A stretch of DNA of 5,934 bases from JBHIER01 sp046760705 [NCBI: bacterium] (GTDB taxonomy: Bacteria; JBHIER01; G020348925), in NCBI GenBank assembly GCA_046760705.1, contig JBHIER010000229.1, forward strand, positions 1-5,934, written 5' to 3'. Both the position numbers and the translations under genes were made by a program. Shown here one piece after another: positions 1-4,685 of this stretch. The notes beneath the pieces were generated by a model that was not told the origin of the DNA, did no database searches, and saw nothing but the letters and a program-made list of their open reading frames with translations. Each line of letters opens with the position of its first letter. Positions within the stretch are counted from its first letter, which is position 1.

Positions 1-46
1 ACCCCGTGAGAGGAACCCCGTTGGATATGAAATTATCCCACGGGGT
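1..46. repeat. Strong hairpin with duplicated 5' arm (intergenic palindrome)
   Basis: Bases 15-27 pair with 34-46 (ACCCCGTTGGATA against TATCCCACGGGGT), giving 12 of 13 pairs with one T/C mismatch and a 6-base loop. The 5' arm is partly duplicated: ACCCCGTG at 1-8 is also exactly complementary to 39-46, so two alternative hairpins share one 3' arm. No T-run follows, so a standard intrinsic terminator is unlikely. The sequence lies just before the antitoxin remnant, and its 3' flank (GGGGTGA, 42-48) could also act as a weak ribosome binding site for it. A dispersed intergenic palindrome or a regulatory hairpin are both possible. The pairing is certain; the role is inference. Confidence 0.55.
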
Positions 47-59
47 GAACTGATTTGCG

Positions 60-302
60 TTGTTGGTCAAGGAGCTCTTTGATCAAGCCTGCGAGTTGGA
101 CGAGAACGACCCGGCCACTTTGGCCGGGTTGCTTCTGGGGACTATCGGCACTGAAGTTGACGAGGACGTGGAAGCGGCATGGATGGCGGAGATTGAAGGC
201 CGACTCGCCAAGATTGATTCCGGAAGCGTGGACCTCGCCGGATGTAGTCTAGCCCCTTGTGGGCGTGAATATTACGGGGACAAGTCCCTACACTACAGGT
301 AG
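60..302 (+). pseudogene. Addiction-module antitoxin remnant, C-terminus replaced, toxin missing
   Basis: The first 60 or so residues (MLVKELFDQA, then an acidic helix, then EDVEAAWMAEIEGRLAKIDSG) match the pattern I know for the short 'addiction module component' antitoxins (unstable antitoxin family, usually partnered with RelE/ParE toxins). Family members are usually about 70-80 residues and end in a Trp-containing segment resembling PWEEV. Here the sequence after SGSVDLAG departs from that into CSLAPCGREYYG and ends at 302, over DNA that looks intergenic and palindromic. No RelE/ParE-like reading frame follows. The start is weak: TTG at 60 or TTG at 63, just after an in-frame TGA at 51. 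I read it as a decayed or truncated antitoxin. An intact but divergent orphan is the alternative. Confidence 0.5.
276..288. repeat. REP-like short palindrome
   Basis: GGGAC (277-281) and GTCCC (284-288) are inverted around AA, and are followed by CACTAC/GTAGGTG (291-305), an imperfect second dyad. The patch overlaps the aberrant C-terminus of the antitoxin remnant, so it may mark the point where other DNA replaced the rest of the toxin-antitoxin pair. It is too short to assign to a repeat family from one copy. Confidence 0.25.
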
Positions 303-360
303 GTGTGGAAATTATGGCTCATTTTTTAGACAGATAGAGCAACGATGGCTTATTATTTCG

Positions 361-420
361 TTCTTTTGTGTTCTTTTGTGTTCTTTTGTGTTCTTTTGTG
401 TTCTTTTGTGCAATTTTGTG
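361..420. repeat. Tandem decamer array, 5 perfect TTCTTTTGTG units plus a degenerate sixth
   Basis: Five identical copies of TTCTTTTGTG fill 361-410, and 411-420 (CAATTTTGTG) is a sixth copy with three changes in its first three bases. The top strand is T/G-rich with no A inside the perfect units. The unit is not a multiple of three and has no coding role. A long reading frame can be drawn through it, but only because the unit contains no stop codon. The array ends 11 bases before the ribosome binding site of the hydrolase gene, so it lies in that gene's leader or promoter region. Similar short tandem arrays (complement CACAAAAGAA) are common in intergenic DNA of several environmental bacterial groups, from general knowledge. 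Copy number may vary by slippage. Confidence 0.95.
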
Positions 421-430
421 GCAAAAAATG

Positions 431-436
431 GGGAGG
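431..436 (+). promoter_or_regulatory. Ribosome binding site fixing the hydrolase start
   Basis: GGGAGG lies 5 bases before ATG 442. It is the only good Shine-Dalgarno near the point where metallo-beta-lactamase homology begins (MKIVWLGHAAF), so it excludes the upstream in-frame ATG at 259, which would translate the decamer array. Confidence 0.8.
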
Positions 437-441
437 GTCCT

Positions 442-1098
442 ATGAAGATCGTCTGGTTGGGACACGCCGCTTTTCTCATCACCTCCGAGGACGGCAGAAA
501 GATTTTGACCGATCCGTACGAAGCTGGGTCGTATGGCGGGGCGCTGGCTTACAAACCCATCGATGAACAGGCCGACGTGGTCACCGTGAGCCATCGACAT
601 GCCGACCATTATGATCCGAAAGGTTTGAAGGGTTCCCCTGAGACTGTGATCGGCCCCGGCCTTCAGAGAAAGGGAGGATTCACCTTCAAGGGGATCTCCA
701 CTTTTCATGACCCCAAGGGCGGTTCGGAGAGGGGAGAGAACACCATCTTCGTATTCGATGTCGACGGCGTCACCCTCTGCCATCTTGGAGATCTGGGACA
801 CGGTCTGACCGAAGAGCAGATCTCCGAGATCGGAAAGGTGGATGTGGCCCTCGTTCCGGTCGGTGGGCTTTACACCATCGACGGCAACGAAGCCACTGAA
901 ATGATCAACAGGCTGACCCCCAAAATCGTCGTTCCTATGCATTTCAAGACCGAGAAATGCGGCTTTGACATTGCCGCGGTCGATGATTTCCTGGAGGGCA
1001 AGGAGAATGCAGAGCGGGTTGACGGCTCTGAAATCTCCGTGACCAAAGAGGAGCTGCCCACAGAGACGCACATCAAGGTTCTCAAACACAAGCTATGA
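442..1098 (+). CDS. Metallo-beta-lactamase-fold metal-dependent hydrolase (UPF0173/Lactamase_B_3-like)
   Basis: This 218-residue protein starts at the canonical first strand of the fold (MKIVWLGHAAFLI), followed by KILTDPY, the acidic strand-turn of the family. The metal-binding HxHxDH motif is HRHADH at residues 51-56. Further candidate ligands are His89, the HLGDLGH segment at 114-120 and His167 in VVPMHFK, all in the expected order. The length fits stand-alone MBL-fold hydrolases of the UPF0173/UlaG-like group. No signal peptide or membrane segment is present, so it should be cytosolic. Substrate is unknown: members hydrolyse lactones, phosphodiesters or thioesters, and the fold alone does not decide. 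Its stop codon overlaps the fumarase alpha start by 4 bases (ATGA), so the two are translationally coupled. The fold call is firm; any role linked to fumarate metabolism is inference from context. Confidence 0.9.
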   Translation: MKIVWLGHAAFLITSEDGRKILTDPYEAGSYGGALAYKPIDEQADVVTVSHRHADHYDPKGLKGSPETVIGPGLQRKGGFTFKGISTFHDPKGGSERGENTIFVFDVDGVTLCHLGDLGHGLTEEQISEIGKVDVALVPVGGLYTIDGNEATEMINRLTPKIVVPMHFKTEKCGFDIAAVDDFLEGKENAERVDGSEISVTKEELPTETHIKVLKHKL

Positions 1099-1937
1099 GA
1101 GAGATCCCCGTAGAGAAGATAACCGAGGAGGTGAAGCGGTTGTGCATCGAGGCCAACTATTTCCTGGGCCAGGATGTACTCCAGGCTTTTCACACCTTCC
1201 GGGAGAGAGAGGAATCTCCTCTGGGTCGGGATATTCTCGATCAACTGACCGAAAACGCTCGCATCGCTGCCGATGGGCAGTTCCCCATCTGTCAGGACAC
1301 AGGGTTTGCCGTCATCTTTATCGAGTTGGGGCAGGAGGTGCAGTTGACCGGAGGGGGGTTGGAGCAGGCGGTGAACGAGGGGGTTCGGCAGGGGTATGGA
1401 GAGGGCTACTTGCGCCGGTCAATTGTCAGGGATCCGCTGAACAGAGCCAACACCGGGGACAACACCCCGGCCGTTCTTCACACAGAGATCGTCTCCGGCG
1501 ATCAGGTCAGAATCGTTGTCGCTCCCAAAGGTGGGGGGAGCGAGAACATGAGCCGGATCAAGATGTTGAAGCCTGCTGATGGTGCCCAAGGGGTGAAGGA
1601 GTTTGTTATCGAAACGGTCCAATTGGCCGGGTCGAACCCCTGCCCTCCTGTTATTGTTGGTGTTGGAATCGGTGGAACCTTCGAAAAGTGCGCTCAATTG
1701 GCCAAGAAATCGCTGCTGAGGGAGCTGGGGAGGCCCCATCTCGATCCCTTCTACGCGACCATGGAGAGAGAGCTGTTGGAAAAGGTGAACAATTTGGGGA
1801 TTGGTCCCCAGGGGCTGGGTGGCCGGACCACGGCCTTAGGCGTCCACATTGAGACCTATCCGTGTCACATCGCCAGTCTGCCCGTGGCTGTGAACATTCA
1901 GTGCCATGCAGTGCGGCACAAAAGTGCAGTCATCTGA
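1095..1937 (+). CDS. Class I fumarate hydratase (tartrate dehydratase-type), alpha subunit
   Basis: This 280-residue protein corresponds to the N-terminal catalytic half of class I iron-sulfur fumarases, here as a separate subunit. Three cysteines sit where the family binds its [4Fe-4S] cluster: Cys66 in PICQDTG, Cys183 in GSNPCPPVIVGVGIGG and Cys270 in VNIQCHA. Other signatures are RRSIVRDPLNRANTGDNTPA (107-126), APKGGGSENMSR (143-154) and the C-terminal HIASLPVAVN. The enzyme interconverts fumarate and malate, or tartrate and oxaloacetate in TtdAB relatives, in the cytosol. Such enzymes are oxygen-sensitive and frequent in anaerobes and archaea. Subunit family is clear. Fumarate as substrate is preferred because fumarase is the common function, but tartrate dehydratase cannot be excluded by sequence. 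The beta subunit follows directly. Confidence 0.93.
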   Translation: MREIPVEKITEEVKRLCIEANYFLGQDVLQAFHTFREREESPLGRDILDQLTENARIAADGQFPICQDTGFAVIFIELGQEVQLTGGGLEQAVNEGVRQGYGEGYLRRSIVRDPLNRANTGDNTPAVLHTEIVSGDQVRIVVAPKGGGSENMSRIKMLKPADGAQGVKEFVIETVQLAGSNPCPPVIVGVGIGGTFEKCAQLAKKSLLRELGRPHLDPFYATMERELLEKVNNLGIGPQGLGGRTTALGVHIETYPCHIASLPVAVNIQCHAVRHKSAVI

Positions 1938-1952
1938 AAGGATAAAGTGGGC

Positions 1953-2507
1953 ATGGCCAAGATCAAAACGATCGCTCCGCCGCTGAGCGATGATGATGTT
2001 GCCGGTCTGAAGATCGGGGATGCGGTGCTCATCACAGGCCTGCTGTATACGGCCCGGGATGCGGCCCACAAGCGTCTGGTGGAGCTCATCGACGCAGGAG
2101 CGGGGCTCCCTTTCGACCTCGAGGGCCAGATCATCTACTACGTCGGCCCGACTCCGGCCAGGCCGGGGAACGTCGTCGGATCGGCCGGGCCGACCACCAG
2201 CGGCCGGATGGACCCTTATGCCCCTAAGTTGATCGAAAAGGGACTGAAAGGTATGATCGGCAAAGGGGTTCGCGGAAAAGCTGTGGTCGATGCGATGAAA
2301 AGATGCAAGGCGGTCTACTTTGCCGCCACAGGCGGGGCAGCCGCTCTCATCGCTAAATCGATCAAGAGCACCGAGATCGTCGCTTACGAGGAGCTGGGGG
2401 CGGAGGCGATCCGGAGACTGGAGGTCCAAAACTTTCCGGCCATCGTGGCCCAAGATATGTACGGAGCAAATCTGTACCAGGAGGGAGTCAAACTCTACTG
2501 CAGATGA
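1953..2507 (+). CDS. Class I fumarate hydratase (tartrate dehydratase-type), beta subunit
   Basis: This 184-residue protein matches the C-terminal half of class I fumarases. Conserved substrate-binding blocks are visible: TARDAAHKR (residues 33-41), VGPTPARPG (about 64-72), GPTTSGRM (79-86), GKGV (103-106) and FAATGGAAALIAKSI (123-137). From knowledge of the structurally characterised class I fumarases, the Arg and His of TARDxAHKR, the Thr and Arg of TTSGR and the Lys of GKG contact substrate or take part in catalysis. It should pair with the alpha subunit. ATG 1953 is chosen, with AGGA at 1939-1942 and 10 bases of spacing. GTG 1947, two codons earlier, is possible but sits only 4 bases from that site. 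The gap from the alpha stop is 15 bases, consistent with one transcript. This appears to be the last gene of the operon. Confidence 0.93.
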   Translation: MAKIKTIAPPLSDDDVAGLKIGDAVLITGLLYTARDAAHKRLVELIDAGAGLPFDLEGQIIYYVGPTPARPGNVVGSAGPTTSGRMDPYAPKLIEKGLKGMIGKGVRGKAVVDAMKRCKAVYFAATGGAAALIAKSIKSTEIVAYEELGAEAIRRLEVQNFPAIVAQDMYGANLYQEGVKLYCR

Positions 2508-2557
2508 GAGGGCAAACAAATTTTTAGCAAATTTTTGAAAAAAAAGAGAAAAATAAC

Positions 2558-2586
2558 TTGCATCACAAAAAACTTGGTTTTATATT
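2558..2586 (+). promoter_or_regulatory. Sigma-70-like promoter TTGCAT-N17-TATATT
   Basis: TTGCAT at 2558-2563 and TATATT at 2581-2586 are separated by 17 bases, with 4/6 and 5/6 matches to consensus and A/T-rich flanks. Transcription would begin near 2593, just before the small reading frame at 2610 and the long inverted repeat at 2652-2765. In such an A/T-rich stretch chance matches are frequent, so support is moderate. Confidence 0.45.
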
Positions 2587-2609
2587 TAGGTCCGAAAAGG
2601 GAAAAGGAA

Positions 2610-2837
2610 ATGTCAGACGGGCAGTCTCTGACGCATCAAAAACAGTTTGAGAATGTGAGCAGGCGAGTAGCCGGGTTAATTGACGAAACGATAAGCAAAC
2701 CTGCTTTTTATCCCCACATTTCATACCTACCTACTTTTCCTCTTTGGCGAAAGCCTGCTCACATTATGTATACGGGCCGAGAGGGGGAAACGGCTCTCTT
2801 CAGGATAGCCTCACAAAAATTCTCACATTTTCGTTGA
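2610..2837 (+). CDS. Possible small hypothetical protein, 75 aa
   Basis: ATG 2610 is preceded by AAAAGGAA (2603-2610 area, close spacing) and lies downstream of a reasonable promoter. The product begins MSDGQSLTHQKQF, has a plausible helical first 30 residues, then a Pro/Tyr/Phe-rich middle and ends QKFSHFR. I recognise no family. Points against coding: the frame contains both arms of a perfect 13-bp inverted repeat, its stop overlaps the -35 of the next promoter, and the base composition resembles the gap more than the neighbouring genes. It could equally be a non-coding or structured transcript. The longer frame from 2535 begins in an A-run with no binding site and is less likely. Confidence 0.25.
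   Translation: MSDGQSLTHQKQFENVSRRVAGLIDETISKPAFYPHISYLPTFPLWRKPAHIMYTGREGETALFRIASQKFSHFR
2652..2765. repeat. Long-range perfect 13-bp inverted repeat (possible structured RNA or operator pair)
   Basis: AATGTGAGCAGGC at 2652-2664 is the exact reverse complement of GCCTGCTCACATT at 2753-2765. Just inside, GCC (2670-2672) can pair with GGC (2746-2748) across an internal loop of GAGTA and GAAA, so the arms extend beyond 13 bp. The enclosed sequence holds a small stem AAGCA/TGCTT (2693-2706, loop AACC). A transcript from the promoter at 2558 would include the whole structure. The right arm alone can instead form GGC-GAAA-GCC, a GNRA-capped mini-hairpin, so alternative folds exist. It does not match the cyclic-di-GMP riboswitch consensus that I know. 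Confidence 0.6.
2810..2829. promoter_or_regulatory. Direct CTCACA repeats upstream of regulator promoter
   Basis: CTCACA occurs at 2810-2815 and 2822-2827, exactly 12 bp apart, immediately upstream of the -35 element at 2834. The same hexamer is at 2758-2763, and its complement TGTGAG at 2654-2659. The 8-mer CTCACATT is exact at 2758-2765 and 2822-2829. The position fits an activator or repressor site for the sigma-54 regulator gene. The binding protein is unknown. Confidence 0.35.
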
Positions 2838-2862
2838 CTTTTCAGATGTATTTTAGTATTGT
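2834..2862 (+). promoter_or_regulatory. Sigma-70-like promoter of the NtrC-type regulator, TTGACT-N17-TATTGT
   Basis: TTGACT (2834-2839, 5/6) and TATTGT (2857-2862, 4/6) are 17 bases apart. Predicted initiation is near 2869, leaving a leader of about 120 bases before ATG 2988. The perfect palindrome GAAGATCTTC (2874-2883) falls just after the predicted start and could be an operator. This is the best candidate promoter for the regulator gene. Confidence 0.5.
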
Positions 2863-2987
2863 TCTTAAAGAGAGAAGATCTTCACTGCCATGGGGTCCGT
2901 GGTTTTAAGGGGATGCCTTCGAACCAGTGGGTGCGTCTGCTTCCTGCGCCAGGCGAGAGCAATCTGCATCTATGAACGGAGCCGCGT

Positions 2988-4352
2988 ATGTCTGACAGTA
3001 TGTCTGACCGAAAGAAGGTTCTCATTGTGGACGATGAGCAGAGCGTTCGTGAGGTGCTCTCAGAGACGCTCAAAAGCGAGGGCTTTCTGTGCACCGCTTC
3101 CAAGAGTGGAGACGAAGCATTGCAAGTCCTGAAGAGGGACCGTTTCCATTTGGTGATCACCGACCTCAAGATGCCCGGCAAGGACGGGATAGCTCTGCTC
3201 AGGGAGATTAAAGAGTACGATCCGGACATCTGCGTCATTCTTTTGACCGGTCATGGGACCGTCGAGACGGCTGTGGAGGCTATGAAGATGGGGGCCTACG
3301 ACTACATCACCAAACCGCAGGATTTTCAGCGGATTCGGGTGCTGACCGAGCGGGCTCTCGAGTACGTCAGTCTGAAGAAGCAGTTGTCCCAGATGCAAGC
3401 GGAGATGAAATTTAGGTACAGTTTCGCCAGTCTCGTGGGCAAAAGTGCGAAGATGCTGCGGATCTATGAACTTGTGGAGCGGGTTGCAGAGAGCGAGGCG
3501 ACGATTCTCATCCAGGGCGAAAGTGGAACGGGAAAAGAACTGCTGGCTCACGCTGTCCATTATAACAGCCACCGTTCTGAGGGGCCGTTCATCAAGGTCG
3601 ACTGCGGTGCTTTGCCTGAAAATCTGTTGGAGAGCGAACTCTTCGGCCACGAGAAAGGTGCCTTTACCGGGGCTATTAAGCAAAAGATAGGACGATTTGA
3701 ACTTGCAGACGGGGGGACACTCTTTCTGGACGAGATCGCAGACATGAGCCCTGCTCTTCAGCAACGGCTCCTGAGGGTCCTTCAAGAGAGACAATTTGAG
3801 CGGGTGGGGGGAACAAGGACGATAAAAGTTGACGTCCGCATCCTTGCTGCCACCAGCAAGGATCTGGAGAAGGCCGTTCAGACTGGAGACTTTCGGGAGG
3901 ATCTCTTCTATCGGCTGCACGTGGTTGTCATCGAACTGCCCCCTCTGCGGGAGCGGGCCGAGGATATTCCCGTGCTCGCTGCCCATTTTTTGAATACGTT
4001 TACAGAACGGGACAAGAGAAGCATAAAAGGAATCTCGCCCGAAGCCTTTCGCCTGTTGATGGAGTACAATTGGCCGGGCAATGTCAGAGAATTGGAGAAC
4101 ACCGTCGAATACGCAGTGGTCATGTGCCGCAACGATTCAATCGGAGTGAACGACCTTCCCCCCCGGATCCGCGGCACAAGGGAGAGGGGTCCGGCCACCT
4201 ACCTGCTCAGCGAGAACGAAAAACGGCTCATCGAGGAGGTCTTGAAAAAGACGAAACAGAACGTAAAACGGGCCGCTGAACTGCTCGGTGTCAGTCGAAC
4301 CACCCTGTACAGCAAAATGGAAAGACATGGGCTGAGAGAAGCTCGCGGGTGA
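2988..4352 (+). CDS. NtrC/AtoC-family sigma-54-dependent response regulator
   Basis: This 454-residue protein has the full three-domain layout. The receiver (about 9-122) has the acidic pair Asp15-Asp16, phospho-acceptor Asp59 in ITDLKMPGKDG, Thr87 and Lys109. The AAA+ sigma-54 interaction domain (about 148-385) has Walker A GESGTGKE (177-184), the sigma-54-contacting loop GAFTGA (224-229), Walker B TLFLDE (244-249), FREDLFYRL (302-310) and WPGNVRELEN (362-371). The C-terminal Fis-type helix-turn-helix (about 408-447) ends in NVKRAAELLGVSRTTLYSKM. All key residues are present, so it should be an active, phosphorylation-controlled, ATP-driven activator of sigma-54 promoters. ATG 2988 has GGAG at 2978-2981 (6 bases spacing). 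ATG 3000 is an alternative, because TATGTCTGAC is duplicated there (MSDSMSD). A sigma-54 promoter lies 210 bases past its stop. The partner kinase is not in the window. Confidence 0.97.
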   Translation: MSDSMSDRKKVLIVDDEQSVREVLSETLKSEGFLCTASKSGDEALQVLKRDRFHLVITDLKMPGKDGIALLREIKEYDPDICVILLTGHGTVETAVEAMKMGAYDYITKPQDFQRIRVLTERALEYVSLKKQLSQMQAEMKFRYSFASLVGKSAKMLRIYELVERVAESEATILIQGESGTGKELLAHAVHYNSHRSEGPFIKVDCGALPENLLESELFGHEKGAFTGAIKQKIGRFELADGGTLFLDEIADMSPALQQRLLRVLQERQFERVGGTRTIKVDVRILAATSKDLEKAVQTGDFREDLFYRLHVVVIELPPLRERAEDIPVLAAHFLNTFTERDKRSIKGISPEAFRLLMEYNWPGNVRELENTVEYAVVMCRNDSIGVNDLPPRIRGTRERGPATYLLSENEKRLIEEVLKKTKQNVKRAAELLGVSRTTLYSKMERHGLREARG

Positions 4353-4472
4353 TCTGAGATAAGATCTCCGTGTCGAAAGATGAACACATTTATAATATTT
4401 TGTAAGAAAGTGGGTTAAAGTAATCCGTTCTATGAAATGGCCGCATGCTTGACGTAAAATGAACACTGAGGT

Positions 4473-4499
4473 GTCGACCGGTCGGCGTCGAGGCCTCGG
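4473..4499. promoter_or_regulatory. Two tandem 10-bp palindromes, candidate enhancer (UAS) for the sigma-54 promoter
   Basis: CGACCGGTCG (4475-4484) and CGAGGCCTCG (4489-4498) are both perfect palindromes with centres 14 bp apart. Their flanks match too: GTCGA-CCGG-TCGG and GTCGA-GGCC-TCGG form a 13-mer direct repeat that differs only in the central four bases. With initiation predicted near 4590, the centres lie at about -110 and -96, within the usual range for NtrC-family enhancer sites. The adjacent upstream gene encodes such an activator, so it is the obvious candidate binder. The palindromes are certain; the binding is inference. A 14-bp offset is not a whole number of helical turns, which is unusual for cooperative sites. 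Confidence 0.55.
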
Positions 4500-4522
4500 G
4501 GGGATAATCATAAGAGGTTGCG

Positions 4523-4560
4523 GAAAAGCCACTTAGAGAATACTTAAGTGGCTTTTCTTC
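4523..4560 (+). terminator. Intrinsic terminator-like hairpin, 13-bp perfect stem
   Basis: GAAAAGCCACTTA (4523-4535) and TAAGTGGCTTTTC (4545-4557) pair perfectly around a 9-base loop, and the 3' side continues T-rich (TTTTCTTCTTTT). It follows the regulator stop by about 170 bases and ends just before the sigma-54 promoter, so it probably stops read-through into the HD-GYP gene. A protein-binding dyad at about -50 is the alternative. Confidence 0.65.
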
Positions 4561-4562
4561 TT

Positions 4563-4578
4563 TTGGCACGAGAGTTGC
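4563..4578 (+). promoter_or_regulatory. Sigma-54 (RpoN) -24/-12 promoter of the HD-GYP regulator
   Basis: TTGGCACG (4563-4570), four bases, then TTGC (4575-4578) matches the TGGCAC-N5-TTGC consensus exactly at the core, with GG (4565-4566) and GC (4577-4578) separated by 10 bases as required. Initiation is predicted near 4590. It directs transcription into the REC-HD-GYP gene, probably continuing into the receiver gene at 5828. Activation needs an AAA+ activator, and the neighbouring gene encodes one. Confidence 0.88.
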
Positions 4579-4672
4579 GTTATGGCTATACGGAGTGCTG
4601 GAGTACGCAGGTGAAAATTGCTCCTGAAGCTTTCCGTTGAAGTGGCCCGACAAAGGGACTGTGGACAAACCC

Positions 4673-4678
4673 GGGAAG
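4673..4678 (+). promoter_or_regulatory. Ribosome binding site supporting a GTG start
   Basis: GGGAAG lies 7 bases before GTG 4686. No ATG in frame precedes the receiver homology (KTTILIVDDE), so GTG is the start that keeps the whole receiver domain. Confidence 0.6.
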
Positions 4679-4685
4679 AACAGAC

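Larger units (their letters stand above)
2508..2987 (+). other. AT-rich intergenic region between fumarase operon and sigma-54 regulator
   Basis: The 480 bases hold no confidently coding gene. The first 50 are A/T runs with a repeated CAAATTTTT. Two sigma-70-like promoters, one uncertain small reading frame, a long-range inverted repeat, CTCACA repeats and about 120 bases of leader before the regulator are listed separately. No GC-rich hairpin with a T-run is seen after the fumarase stop, so how the operon terminates is not evident. Confidence 0.7.
4353..4685 (+). other. Intergenic control region between sigma-54 activator and HD-GYP regulator
   Basis: The 333 bases contain an A/T-rich first 90 bases, two tandem perfect palindromes (4473-4499), an intrinsic-terminator-like hairpin (4523-4560), a sigma-54 promoter (4563-4578) and a leader of about 96 bases to the GTG start at 4686. 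No coding sequence is convincing here. Confidence 0.8.

Noticed and set aside
2-82. Open frame from the window edge to the TGA at 80-82, possibly the end of an upstream gene
   Set aside because: It is only 26 codons, not recognisable, and lies across a strong hairpin and the antitoxin start. There is no independent support.
259-441. Upstream extension of the hydrolase gene to ATG 259, adding 61 residues that look like a hydrophobic membrane segment
   Set aside because: The hydrophobic stretch is just translation of the TTCTTTTGTG array. Homology and a good ribosome binding site both begin at 442.
319-1089. Long minus-strand open frame opposite the hydrolase
   Set aside because: It is an antisense shadow of a GC-rich gene and covers the decamer array. 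It has no recognisable domain, while the + frame has clear catalytic motifs.
2590-2987. Cyclic-di-GMP riboswitch in the leader of the signalling locus
   Set aside because: I looked for it because of the HD-GYP gene, but the conserved GEMM sequence blocks are not recognisable here.
3060-3986. 308-codon minus-strand frame opposite the sigma-54 activator
   Set aside because: The + frame carries every expected AAA+ and receiver motif. The antisense product resembles no family and has no start signals.
4355-4373. GAGAT/ATCTC mini-dyad just after the activator stop as its terminator
   Set aside because: The 5-bp arms with a 3-base loop and no T-run are too weak. The 4523-4560 hairpin is far better.
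4563-4592. Sigma-70 promoter reading of TTGGCA with CTATAC/TATACG 17-18 bases downstream
   Set aside because: The -10 match is poor, whereas the same bases match the sigma-54 consensus at the core with correct spacing.
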